DNA of 49,034 nt from Verrucomicrobiota bacterium (GTDB lineage: Bacteria > Verrucomicrobiota > Verrucomicrobiia > Opitutales > Opitutaceae), in the NCBI GenBank assembly GCA_019510185.1, contig JAEKKV010000028.1, positions 1 through 49,034 on the forward strand. Reading direction: 5' to 3'. The notes beneath the pieces were generated by a model that made no database searches, was not told the origin of the DNA, and worked only from the letters and a program-made list of their open reading frames with translations. This document shows positions 1 to 7,694 of this stretch, piece after piece. A program made the translations under genes and the position numbers. Each line of letters opens with the position of its first letter. The first letter of the stretch is position 1.

Positions 1-2
1 CG

Positions 3-167
3 GTCATCTATATGGGCGATATCTGGCGCCCCAAGAATCACGCGGACGGTCGCTATCTCTGGATGCCGCTCGAAATTGGCGGCGGCCAACTCCGACTGCC
101 TCCGCCGACCCCGTGGACGATCGACGTCAAAACGGGCGAGGTCCGCATCGAACCGTCTCAGAACTGA
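3..167 (+). CDS. C-terminal fragment of a GH43-like glycoside hydrolase (cut by window start)
   Basis: Reading frame 3 is open from the window edge to TGA at 165-167 and encodes 54 residues. The stretch with IWRPKN, DGRYLWMP and a trailing W-x-I-D-V resembles the last part of the GH43-like enzyme at 38084-39199, which has DRWRPEN, DGRYVWLP and W-S-L-D-F. In GH43 five-bladed propellers this end forms the last blade. The upstream catalytic part lies outside the window, so substrate cannot be judged. It suggests that carbohydrate genes also continue to the left. Nothing that looks like a terminator is visible between it and the convergent gene ending at 306. Confidence 0.7.
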   Translation, partial: VIYMGDIWRPKNHADGRYLWMPLEIGGGQLRLPPPTPWTIDVKTGEVRIEPSQN

Positions 168-305
168 CGGCGCAATGGCCTCCGCCATCGCCCCGGCGAA
201 CTCGCTCACGGAAGCCGGTGGTGTATCGCCGGGAGCCAGCTACACGCTACCCGAAACACCCTGCACACGGCGGGAACGCACCTGCCGAGATCTTCAGCCT
301 GCCGC

Positions 306-1193
306 CTACCACTTCATTTCGCCTTTGGTTACCTTGGCGCCGATGTCCAACGCGATGCCGAGGCCGGCTTTCGGATAGACAGCCTTCATCGCCTCAATCA
401 GCGACGCTGAATTGGGTGCCTTTGATAACTCACTTTCAAAACGGGCGAGGTAAGTCTTGGTATGGATGATTTGGGATGCATCCCGAGCTTCTCCGGGCAA
501 CGAGTGGCCGGGGATCACCGTCTGCGGCTCGAGTGCGAGCACCCCGTCCAACTTCTTGGTCCAATCCGCACGTTCTTGGACCGTCTGCGTGTCGGCGGTC
601 CAGACATGCAGGCCGGCAAAAATATTCACACCGCCAGCAATCGTCTTGATCGATGGAATCCACACATAACTGCGATGCGGTAGCGGGTCGTCGAGGCCAC
701 GGATCTCGATCACCTGATTTTCGAGTTGAATCACGTTACCATCCAACGCCTCGGGCAAGGGAACGCTCTTGGGGGCGTTGGCGCCCAGACGCGGACCCCA
801 GATCTGCAGCTTGGTCTGCACGGTGGCTTGGATTTTCTTCAACGTCGGCGCCGTGGCCACGACCTTCACCTCCGGGAACACCTGCTTGAGGGTTTCGATG
901 CCGAAGTAGAAGTCTGGATCGGCTTGGCTGATGTAGATGGTCTTAAGCGTCTTCTTGCTCTCAAGGACCATGGCGGCGATGCGCAGGGCATCGGCACGGG
1001 TGAAGCCGGTATCGAGCAGCACCGCGTCGGTCTGACCAGACACCAGCACGGCATTGACGTGGAAGCTGCCGCCATCGGCGTTATAGACCTGCAAAGACAG
1101 GGGCGATTGCGCCGCCGTTTGACCGGCACTTTCGGGTGCAACCACGCCCAAGCCGAAGCCGAGGGGAAAAAGGAAACGGGAGGGCGTCTTCAT
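306..1193 (-). CDS. Secreted metallo-beta-lactamase-fold protein with degenerate metal site
   Basis: A 295-residue protein with an N-terminal signal-like segment (about residues 1-28). The fold signs are the early D-T-G-F loop (about 61-64), the core motif region at 89-97, and V-I-P-G-H around 227-230. The canonical HxHxDH metal motif reads S-Q-A-D-P-D-F-Y here: only the Asp (D94) is kept, the first His is Q90, the second D92, the third F95. Related MBL proteins, as I recall them, have H-x-D-P-D at this place, so loss of the first His is a further step. H196 and H230 remain as possible ligands. It is divergent from an HxlR regulator and is a natural candidate for its target. Substrate unknown; activity may be altered or lost. 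Confidence 0.8.
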   Translation of the reverse strand: MKTPSRFLFPLGFGLGVVAPESAGQTAAQSPLSLQVYNADGGSFHVNAVLVSGQTDAVLLDTGFTRADALRIAAMVLESKKTLKTIYISQADPDFYFGIETLKQVFPEVKVVATAPTLKKIQATVQTKLQIWGPRLGANAPKSVPLPEALDGNVIQLENQVIEIRGLDDPLPHRSYVWIPSIKTIAGGVNIFAGLHVWTADTQTVQERADWTKKLDGVLALEPQTVIPGHSLPGEARDASQIIHTKTYLARFESELSKAPNSASLIEAMKAVYPKAGLGIALDIGAKVTKGEMKW

Positions 1194-1286
1194 GGTGTCG
1201 TGAAATCGATTATTGAAATGCCGGAAACGATGACAGCACTCTACCAGTCACCTAAGAGCCCAACAAGAGGCGCGTTATTTCTCACC

Positions 1287-1306
1287 TGGTTACTTCGTGG
1301 TAACCA
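1287..1306. promoter_or_regulatory. Palindromic operator, probable HxlR site
   Basis: A perfect inverted repeat TGGTTAC-N6-GTAACCA lies between the divergent MBL gene (starts 1193) and the HxlR gene (starts 1334). GTTAC/GTAAC half-sites with a short spacer are typical of operators of HxlR/QorR-type regulators (family knowledge). Placement 28 bp before the regulator start suggests autoregulation and control of the divergent gene. Confidence 0.6.
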
Positions 1307-1333
1307 TGGGGGCCGCCACATCTCATATCATTC

Positions 1334-1720
1334 ATGCACGCTGAACGCCAATCCGACACCGGGGACATTAAAGATTGTCCGATTCGCAACGTGCTGGACC
1401 GCATCGGCGATCAATGGAGCCTCCTCGTGCTGCTGACCCTCGTGAACGGCACGCATCGATTCACCGAGCTTCAACGGGCGATTGGCAACATCTCGAAGCG
1501 GATGCTCGCAGAGACCCTGCGCAAGTTGGAACGCGACGGTTTCGTGAGTCGAAAAGTTTACCCATCCGTCCCGCCGAAAGTGGAATACCGGCTGTGTCCG
1601 CTTGGGGAATCACTGGCCGCCCAACTTCGTCCACTGGTGGACTGGGCCAACCGGAATCAAGACGAAGTGCGCAAGGCACGATCCGCCTATAAAGCGCCAG
1701 CAGCGATCGAGGCACTTTGA
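1334..1720 (+). CDS. HxlR-family winged-helix transcriptional regulator
   Basis: 128 residues, the usual family length. The HxlR domain fills nearly the whole protein: D-C-P-I near residue 14, I-G-D-Q-W-S-L-L, the recognition region F-T-E-L-Q-R-A-I-G-N-I-S, L-R-K-L-E-R-D-G-F, and a beta-wing ending in V-E-Y-R-L. The N-terminal Cys in D-C-P-I is the position used for thiol or electrophile sensing in YodB/HypR/QorR members, so redox or quinone sensing is possible but not shown. The ATG at 1334 is chosen because it gives standard length. It is divergent from the MBL-fold gene with a palindrome between them. Confidence 0.9.
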   Translation: MHAERQSDTGDIKDCPIRNVLDRIGDQWSLLVLLTLVNGTHRFTELQRAIGNISKRMLAETLRKLERDGFVSRKVYPSVPPKVEYRLCPLGESLAAQLRPLVDWANRNQDEVRKARSAYKAPAAIEAL

Positions 1721-2040
1721 ATAGGAGACGGGGCGGGGCGGTGGATTCGGAGAAGACGGAGGGTTCACCACGAAATACACGAAAGTCGGACGGGGTCGGA
1801 GCGGTGGTTTCTTTTCGTGTATTGGTGTGTTGGCCGACTGTCACTTCGTGCGAGACGTGGTGAAGAGATCGGGTGGCGCGTAGGTTGGCTCGAACCAGTA
1901 ACTCTCCAGGAGATCACGCCATTGCGATTTTCGAATCGCACGATGGCCAGCAAAGTTTCGTGGGACCTGTGAAGGTTGCCACGTGAACCGGCAACCTAGC
2001 CCTGGGGGAAATTTAAGGATCTCGCCCCCAACGAGAAAAA
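1721..2040. other. 320-nt non-coding stretch after the HxlR gene
   Basis: No convincing gene. The first part holds the inverted repeat listed at 1774-1823. The rest (about 1850-2040) shows no conserved-looking reading frame, no U-rich terminator and no second tRNA; I see nothing functional in it beyond being downstream of the minus-strand tRNA-Leu. Confidence 0.5.
1774..1823. repeat. Inverted repeat built from a TACACGAAA element
   Basis: The arms AATACACGAAA (1774-1784) and TTTCGTGTATT (1813-1823) pair perfectly over 11 bp with a 28-nt loop. The left arm is preceded by TTCACCACGA. A related TACACGAAA occurs at about 11689 in another gap. Short CACGAAATACACGAAA-type sequences recur between genes of verrucomicrobia and planctomycetes (recollection, not checked). 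There is no U tract, so it is not an obvious terminator. Confidence 0.5.
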
Positions 2041-2125
2041 TGGTGCTCAGGAAGGGACTCGAACCCTTACGCCTTTCGGCACACGCCCCTCAAACGTGTG
2101 TGTCTACCAATTCCACCACCTGAGC
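2041..2125 (-). tRNA. tRNA-Leu (anticodon GAG)
   Basis: On the minus strand the sequence begins GCTCAGG and ends CCTGAGC-A-CCA, a perfect 7-bp acceptor stem with an encoded CCA. The D-arm region has GGTAGAC. The anticodon stem CACGT/GCGTG (with a T-G pair) encloses the loop TTGAGGG, giving anticodon GAG for CUC/CUU leucine codons. A variable arm (TGCCGAAAGGCG) marks it as class II, as expected for Leu. The T-arm contains GGGTTCGAGTCCC. Length is 85 nt including CCA. Confidence 0.97.
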
Positions 2126-2318
2126 ATGTCTGACGGAGAGGAAGGCGGACTAAGATAAATCTTCCCAACCGTGTAAAGCCCCGAAATGCATTTTTCCTCA
2201 TTCGGGAAACTGCTTGCTACTCCGTCCCCTGCGTGGACAGTCGGGTTGCGCATTTGCGCCCTCTTAGACCGCCTTCCGTAAAACACCTACGTGGGATTCA
2301 TTCCCGCACCGCCTCCGC

Positions 2319-4064
2319 ATGGACGAGACGCCTTCCAACGACAAACCGGCCAAGGATTTCAATAAAATCGACCTGGCCCAACTTCAAAGCTTCAGCTTTG
2401 GCACCCAATGGACTCAGGACAAAGGCGCCCCGTCGGGCAAATCCGACGGCGGTCGCGAGTCACGTCGCGACGATCGTCCGCGTCGCGAAGGACCGGGCAA
2501 TTTTTCCAACGCTCCGCGCGACCGTCGCGGTTTCCGCAAGCCGGCCGGCCCGGACGCCGGTGGTGCTGCGCCTGCGGACGACAAAGGCGCACCCAGCGCG
2601 CCGCGCGAAGGCGGCTTTGAACCGCGTCGTGACGACCGCCCTCGCCGCGAAGGTGGCGGTCGCGGCGATTTCCATGGCGGCGGTGGTCCGCGTCGTGAAG
2701 GCGGTCCCCGTTTCGGTGGTCCGCGCGAAGGCGGCTTTGTCGCCGAACGCGATCGCGGCCCGTACATCAGCCCGTTTTTCAACGTCACTTTTTATCCCGA
2801 GGACACCGGCTTCGCCGCCCTCGCCAAAGTTATCCGCAGTTCCTGCCGCACCTACGAGCTCTTCGAGATCGCCCGGGTGATCATCGGCAAGAACGACCGC
2901 TTTGTCGCGGTGATCCAGCATAAGATCGCCGAGGGCGCTCCCGCCGATGCGGCCAAGCCCGTTCCGTTCGGCATCGCCGTGCCGGATGGCACGCCTTTCG
3001 AAAACGAAGCCGCCGCCATCGCCTACGTACTCGACAAACACCTGGGTCAGTTCTTCGACGTGGCCGAGGTCGAAATCGAGGCGCCCAAGGGCAATTTCCA
3101 GGTCGTAAACAAATGCACGGTCACCGGTGAGTTGCTCGGGCCGCCCAATTACCACCGTTATAACCAGATCGTTCAGCAGCATTTCGCCGCCAACATCCGT
3201 CTGCCGTTCGAGGTTTATCGCAACAAGATCGAGTCCGTCCGCGAGCCCGAGGCGATCGCGCAATGGCTGGAGAAGATGAAGAAGACCACGCGCTACACGT
3301 GGAAACTTTCGGCGCCGGCGGCTGCTCCCGTCGAAGGCGAAGCTGCTCCCGAAGCCGTGCCGGCGCCGTCCTTCGACACGATCGAAGAGGCCCGCCAGTA
3401 CTTGCTCGCCACCGCGCGCGAAAAAGTCGTGCGCATCACGGACACCGTGCGTTTCCATGGCAAAAACTTGGAAACCCTGCCGCAGGGCGAACTCCGCCGC
3501 GCGCTTGAAGGCGCCTTGGAACGCCAGCGCCGCTTCCCGCTCGACACCGCCAACGCGCTGCGCGGCCGTCTGCGCCGCGAGGGTTTCACGATTTTCAAGA
3601 AAGGTTCGAAGGGCGTCAGTTACGTGTGCGCGGTGAAACGCAAATTCCGCATCCCCGGCCAGACGTTTGCCGACTCCATTGGCGCACTGATCGCCTTCAT
3701 CGAGACGCATCCGATGATCAAGGCCAGCGAGCTGACGGAAAAGTTCCTCGGTTTTGCCGCCCCGGTCGCCGCCAAGCCCGCCGAGGGTGCGGCGCCTGAA
3801 GCCGCGCCGGCTCCGGCGCTCACCAGCGAGCAGCAAAGCAAGTTGAACCGGCTCAATGGCGACCTGCGCTGGCTCGTGTCCGAAGGCTACGTCACGGAAT
3901 TCATCGACGGACGGCTCTTCGCTCCGCCTCCGGTGGTCGAGGCACGCAAGAAGGAGATCGAGGGCTCCGAGCACGATCCCGAAAACTTCCCGGAGGTGCC
4001 GGTGGCGGAAACGCCAGCGACTCCTCCCGCGGAGGAAACCGCGCCGGAATCCCCGGCGAGTTGA
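2319..4064 (+). CDS. Arg/Gly-rich, probably RNA-binding protein of unknown function
   Basis: 581 residues; I do not recognise a named family. Residues 1-44 are polar. Residues 45-147 are a low-complexity basic segment with RRDDRPRREG twice (49-58 and 103-112) and several G-G/R-R-E-G variants, like RGG tails of RNA-binding proteins. Residues 150-320 look globular (starting Y-I-S-P-F-F-N-V-T-F-Y). After an Ala/Pro/Glu linker, residues 350-450 form a second basic globular part rich in Arg. About 455-545 resembles a winged helix with a split Ala/Pro insertion (L-R-W-L-V-S-E-G-Y-V-T-E-F). The tail is acidic and Pro-rich. No signal peptide, so cytoplasmic. It is monocistronic with its own terminator and has no Shine-Dalgarno. 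RNA or ribosome binding is inferred from composition only. Confidence 0.8.
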   Translation: MDETPSNDKPAKDFNKIDLAQLQSFSFGTQWTQDKGAPSGKSDGGRESRRDDRPRREGPGNFSNAPRDRRGFRKPAGPDAGGAAPADDKGAPSAPREGGFEPRRDDRPRREGGGRGDFHGGGGPRREGGPRFGGPREGGFVAERDRGPYISPFFNVTFYPEDTGFAALAKVIRSSCRTYELFEIARVIIGKNDRFVAVIQHKIAEGAPADAAKPVPFGIAVPDGTPFENEAAAIAYVLDKHLGQFFDVAEVEIEAPKGNFQVVNKCTVTGELLGPPNYHRYNQIVQQHFAANIRLPFEVYRNKIESVREPEAIAQWLEKMKKTTRYTWKLSAPAAAPVEGEAAPEAVPAPSFDTIEEARQYLLATAREKVVRITDTVRFHGKNLETLPQGELRRALEGALERQRRFPLDTANALRGRLRREGFTIFKKGSKGVSYVCAVKRKFRIPGQTFADSIGALIAFIETHPMIKASELTEKFLGFAAPVAAKPAEGAAPEAAPAPALTSEQQSKLNRLNGDLRWLVSEGYVTEFIDGRLFAPPPVVEARKKEIEGSEHDPENFPEVPVAETPATPPAEETAPESPAS

Positions 4065-4073
4065 GATTTTCAA

Positions 4074-4098
4074 AGCCGTCCTTCGGGACGGCTTTTTT
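4074..4098 (+). terminator. Rho-independent terminator after the Arg/Gly-rich gene
   Basis: An 8-bp stem AGCCGTCC/GGACGGCT closes on a TTCG tetraloop and runs into a T tract. It starts 10 nt after the stop at 4064 and lies before the convergent tsaE stop at 4150. Confidence 0.92.
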
Positions 4099-4149
4099 GT
4101 GGACTGATCAGGCGAAGCGTCCGGCGTCGGCTCCGGCGGCTGTATCGTC

Positions 4150-4581
4150 TCAGCGCAGTCGGACGGTGTGCTTTTCCTCCGGCGTGATGCCGAGGTCGAG
4201 GTGCAGGGCGTCCGCGGGAATCCACGCGGCGATTTTCTCCGGCCATTCCACCGCCAGACACCACGGGCTCGTGAGAAAATCATCGAGCATGAGGGCGTCG
4301 ATCTGGTGGTCGTTTTCTAGGCGGTAGGCATCGAGATGGACGAGCGTGCGCGTCCCGCGGTAAAGCGTGAAGATGTTGAAAGTGGGGCTGGTCACGGGCG
4401 CCTCGATGCCGAAGCCGCGGGCGAGGCCTTGCACAAAGGTGGTCTTGCCCACGCCCAAGTCGCCGTGCAGGGCGAGGGTCGTATCGACCGGCAGCGCGGC
4501 GGCGAGTTCACGGGCGAGCGCGTGGGTTTCCTCGGCCGAGGCAGTGGTGACGCCGACGCGCAGTTTAGCGAAGATGCTCAT
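4150..4581 (-). CDS. tsaE: tRNA threonylcarbamoyladenosine synthesis ATPase TsaE
   Basis: 143 residues, normal for TsaE. It is the small ATPase that works with TsaB and TsaD to put threonylcarbamoyl on A37 of ANN-decoding tRNAs. The P-loop [10 protein letters not shown] is at 39-48, the V-T-S-P-T-F motif at 63-68, H-L-D-A-Y-R at 82-87, and E-W-P-E at 112-115, all in family order. It is the last gene of the long minus-strand run; its start overlaps the end of thiL by 17 nt, which implies translational coupling. tsaB and tsaD are not in the window. Confidence 0.95.
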   Translation of the reverse strand: MSIFAKLRVGVTTASAEETHALARELAAALPVDTTLALHGDLGVGKTTFVQGLARGFGIEAPVTSPTFNIFTLYRGTRTLVHLDAYRLENDHQIDALMLDDFLTSPWCLAVEWPEKIAAWIPADALHLDLGITPEEKHTVRLR

Positions 4582-5509
4582 AGCCGTGGAAGGCTTTCAG
4601 GTCGATGTCGCCAGCGGCGGGTTTGCGAGAGAACCGGCCGATTCGAGTGAGACGGGTTTTAAACTTTCTTTTCCAGGCGGCCTCGAATGCACCGAGGTCG
4701 GCGCGGGCGGAAACGGTGAAGAGCAGCTCGTAGTCTTCGCCATCCTCCAGCGCATGATGGAGCGGGGGACGTCCACTGCGGCGGGCGCATTGAAGGGCGG
4801 CCGGGCTGATCGGAATGCTCGCGCCCTCAAGGGCGGGGACGGTTCCGGCGGGGGCGAGCGCCTGAACGTCTTTGGCGAGGCCGTCGCTGAGATCGAGCAG
4901 GGAGCGCACTTCCCGGCGGGAGGCGAGCCATTTGCCCTCCGCAAGGCGCGGCGTGAAGCGATGGTGATGTCCCAGAATGCTGCCGCCGAGCGTGCCGGTG
5001 ACATAAATCCAGTCACCAGCCGAGGCTCCGTGGCGCGTGAGCACGCGGGCGGAGGCCTCGCCGATGAGGGTGAGCGTCGCCACGAGTCCGCCGGTGTGCT
5101 GGGCGACATCGCCGCCGACGATGGGAACGCCATGGCGGCGGGCGGCGGCGGCGAGGCCGCGATAAAAATCGGCGAGCCAGCGCGTCCGCACGGTTGGATC
5201 GAGGGCGAGAGCGATGACGGCGGCGCGGGGGCGTCCGCCCATGGCGGCGATGTCACTGAGGTTGCGCTTGAGCAGCTTTTCCCCGGCGGCGCGCGCCGAC
5301 ACGGTGTCGTCGAAATGGTTTTGGTAGATCACCGGGTCCACCGTCACGAGTTGCCGACGGGACGAGGCGGGCAGCACGGCACAGTCGTCGCCGATGCCAA
5401 ACGGGCTGGCGGGCGAGGCGTCGCCCAGCCAGCGGCGGATCGACGCGATGAGTTTCAGTTCGCCAAGGGCGGCGACGGACTCGGCTGGCTTGGGCGTGAA
5501 GGGATTCAT
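4565..5509 (-). CDS. thiL: Thiamine-monophosphate kinase ThiL
   Basis: 314 residues. ThiL phosphorylates thiamine monophosphate to the active pyrophosphate with ATP. The N-terminal PurM/AIRS-like part contains I-G-D-D-C-A-V (about residues 41-47), the T-V-D-P-V-I-Y region and [10 protein letters not shown] (about 88-97), which bind Mg-ATP. G-G-D-V follows near 137, and D-L-S-D-G-L-A-K-D lies in the C-terminal half. No TPP riboswitch is seen before it and there are no other thiamine genes here. It sits between the CPBP gene (4-nt gap) and tsaE (overlap), so it is expressed with them. Confidence 0.93.
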   Translation of the reverse strand: MNPFTPKPAESVAALGELKLIASIRRWLGDASPASPFGIGDDCAVLPASSRRQLVTVDPVIYQNHFDDTVSARAAGEKLLKRNLSDIAAMGGRPRAAVIALALDPTVRTRWLADFYRGLAAAARRHGVPIVGGDVAQHTGGLVATLTLIGEASARVLTRHGASAGDWIYVTGTLGGSILGHHHRFTPRLAEGKWLASRREVRSLLDLSDGLAKDVQALAPAGTVPALEGASIPISPAALQCARRSGRPPLHHALEDGEDYELLFTVSARADLGAFEAAWKRKFKTRLTRIGRFSRKPAAGDIDLKAFHGYEHLR

Positions 5510-5513
5510 GGTT

Positions 5514-6368
5514 TCACGCGGTCACTCCAGCGAGAATCAGCAGGAGGGTGTGCAGATTAAACAGGCCGTGCGCGACGATGGTCACGGCGATGCGGCCGGT
5601 GCGCTCGTAGGCGAGGGAGAACAGCACGCCGAGCAGAAACAGGGGGACGAAGGCCACGAGGTTGCCGTGAAGCGCGGCAAACAAGGCGGCCGGGACGGGC
5701 AATGCGATCCAGCGCGGTACTCGCGTGCGGAGGTAGCGAAAGAGACCGGCGCGAAAAATCAGCTCCTCGGTGAGCGGAGCGACCGCTACGGCAAGCACCG
5801 TGAGCACGGCCAGCCGGCCGGGGGAGTTGCCGGCCTTTTGAAAAATATCGACCAGCTCTTGCATGTCGGTGTTCAGGTGGAACACGTCGAGCACGGTTTT
5901 CCAGACGTTCGCCATCCAGGTGACGATAGGCAGCGCGATGAGGAAGGTGGCGACGCCGGCCAAAAGGGGAAAGCGCCTGCGCGGGGCGGGAGCAACCGGA
6001 TCGGCGGTGACGGGGAAAGCGGAGTGTCGCAAAAAAAAGACCGGACCGAGGATGCCAGCCAGCATGCCCAATTGAAAAGCCGTGCCCAGGATCAGCTGCC
6101 GAAGATCGTCGTCACCGGACATGCCGGGAAAATGGCGGCCGAAACTGGTGACGATGAGCGGGAAAAACCAGGCGCCGACGAGGACGCACAGCGCCCTTTG
6201 GAAAAAAGTCGTGAGCGGCAGGTCCCATGAAGGCAGCGCCGGATGCTCGCGTTGGGCGCGGGTTTTTCCGCTGAACTGCACCCGCCAGAGCACGATCAAG
6301 CCGATCGCCCAAAGGCTGATCTCAACCGCGGTGATGAGCGCGGAGGTGGGCGTGAGCGAGGCGGGCAT
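5514..6368 (-). CDS. CPBP-family intramembrane metalloprotease
   Basis: 284 residues with about seven hydrophobic segments. The CPBP (Abi/CAAX-like) signature is complete in the C-terminal half: E-E-L-I-F-R at 201-206 (EExxxR), H234 in A-L-H-G-N, and H267 with N271 in A-H-G-L-F-N. These Glu and His residues form the metal site of the Rce1-type glutamate protease. It is an inner-membrane protein. Bacterial members act in peptide processing, immunity to self-made bacteriocins or sorting; nothing here says which. It lies between pyrC and thiL in the same direction with short gaps. Confidence 0.88.
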   Translation of the reverse strand: MPASLTPTSALITAVEISLWAIGLIVLWRVQFSGKTRAQREHPALPSWDLPLTTFFQRALCVLVGAWFFPLIVTSFGRHFPGMSGDDDLRQLILGTAFQLGMLAGILGPVFFLRHSAFPVTADPVAPAPRRRFPLLAGVATFLIALPIVTWMANVWKTVLDVFHLNTDMQELVDIFQKAGNSPGRLAVLTVLAVAVAPLTEELIFRAGLFRYLRTRVPRWIALPVPAALFAALHGNLVAFVPLFLLGVLFSLAYERTGRIAVTIVAHGLFNLHTLLLILAGVTA

Positions 6369-6391
6369 GAAGGCCTTTCACATCGCCCGGA

Positions 6392-7684
6392 TCAGCGGGT
6401 GATGCGGCCGTCGGCGAACACCACGCGACCGTCCACGATGGTGGTCTTGACCCGGCCGCGGAGCGTCTGCCCATGCCACGGGCTGTTGCTGGATTTGCTG
6501 AAGCCGGCCTTGGCGTCGTAAACCCATTTTTCCTCGGGATCGAAGAGACAGACATCGGCGGCGGCGCCGGCGGCAAGGGTGCCGGCGTCGAGCTTTACGA
6601 TCTGCGCCGGACGACGGGTGAGAAGGTCGATGACGTAGGCCAGCTTGAATTTGTTCTGGCGCACGAGCACATCGAGCGATACGGCGAGGGCGGTTTCGAG
6701 ACCGAGGATGCCGTTGGGTGCATAATCGAACTCCTTGTCCTTCTCGTAATCGGTGTGCGGGGCGTGGTCGGTGGCGAGAATGTCGAGCGTGCCGTCGCGC
6801 AGGCCGGCGATGATTTCCAGGCGGTCCTCCTCGGTGCGGAGGGGCGGGTTCATCTTGAAATTCGTGTCGTAGGTTCCGAGCGCCTCGTCGGTGAGGGCGA
6901 TGTGGTGGGGCGTGGCCTCGGCGGTGATGCGGACGCCGCGCTTCTTGGCGCGACGGATAATCTCCACGGAAAACTTCGAGGAGATGTGCTGAAGGTGGAT
7001 GTGCGCGCCGGTGTACTCGGAGAGGATGGCGTTGCGCGCGACGATGAGGTCTTCGGCGGCGTTGGGCCAGCCGCGCAGGCCGAGGCGGGTGGAAACGGTG
7101 CCCTCGTTCATCACGGCGCCGACCGTCATGGAATGGTCCTGGCAGTGGTCCATGATGGGCAGGTCGAACATGCGCGCGTATTCGCAGGCGCGGCGCATGA
7201 GCTCGTTGCTTTGCACGCAGTCTCCGTCGTCGGTGATGGCGATGACGCCGGCGCGCTTGAGCGAGCCGATGGGGGCGAGCGCCTGGCCCTTCATGCCGAC
7301 GGTGATGCAGCCGGTCGGGTAGATTTTGATGCAGGCGGTGCGGGCGATGGAATCCTTGATCTGCTGGATGGTGCCGGCGGTGTCGGCCACGGGGGCGGTG
7401 TTGGGCATGCACACCACGCTGGTAAATCCGCCGGCGGCGGCGGCGCGGGCGCCGGTCTCAATGGTTTCCTTATGCGTCTGGCCGGGCTCGCGCAGGTGGA
7501 CGTGGATATCGACGAGGCCGGGGCAGGCGACGAGGCCGGTGGCATCGATTTTCTTCGCCTTCTTTTTGTCGGCCGCGGAGAGGGAGGAAACGATCCGGCC
7601 GTTGGCCATGAAGAGGTCGCCGACCTCGTCGCGTTTGCCGGCGGGGTCGATAATGCGGGCGTTGGAAATCCAGAGTGAGGGCAT
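6392..7684 (-). CDS. pyrC: Dihydroorotase (type I)
   Basis: 430 residues, the size of type I dihydroorotases. It cyclises carbamoyl-aspartate to dihydroorotate in pyrimidine synthesis. The metal-binding H-V-H-L-R-E-P-G is at 61-68; C-M-P-N-T follows near 91-95, and the catalytic Asp is in A-T-D-H-A-P-H near residue 307. Positions for the other metal His ligands (M-D-H-C-Q-D and H-I-H-L-Q-H) are present, so this looks active rather than a PyrC'-type pseudoenzyme. It follows pyrB by 10 nt and completes a pyrR-pyrB-pyrC order common in bacteria. Confidence 0.95.
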   Translation of the reverse strand: MPSLWISNARIIDPAGKRDEVGDLFMANGRIVSSLSAADKKKAKKIDATGLVACPGLVDIHVHLREPGQTHKETIETGARAAAAGGFTSVVCMPNTAPVADTAGTIQQIKDSIARTACIKIYPTGCITVGMKGQALAPIGSLKRAGVIAITDDGDCVQSNELMRRACEYARMFDLPIMDHCQDHSMTVGAVMNEGTVSTRLGLRGWPNAAEDLIVARNAILSEYTGAHIHLQHISSKFSVEIIRRAKKRGVRITAEATPHHIALTDEALGTYDTNFKMNPPLRTEEDRLEIIAGLRDGTLDILATDHAPHTDYEKDKEFDYAPNGILGLETALAVSLDVLVRQNKFKLAYVIDLLTRRPAQIVKLDAGTLAAGAAADVCLFDPEEKWVYDAKAGFSKSSNSPWHGQTLRGRVKTTIVDGRVVFADGRITR

Positions 7685-7694
7685 GGCGCTTAGA

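Noticed and set aside
2460..4283. 607-residue minus-strand open frame opposite the Arg/Gly-rich gene
   Set aside because: Low-complexity Arg-rich composition typical of the antisense of a high-GC gene; no domain and it runs across the terminator.
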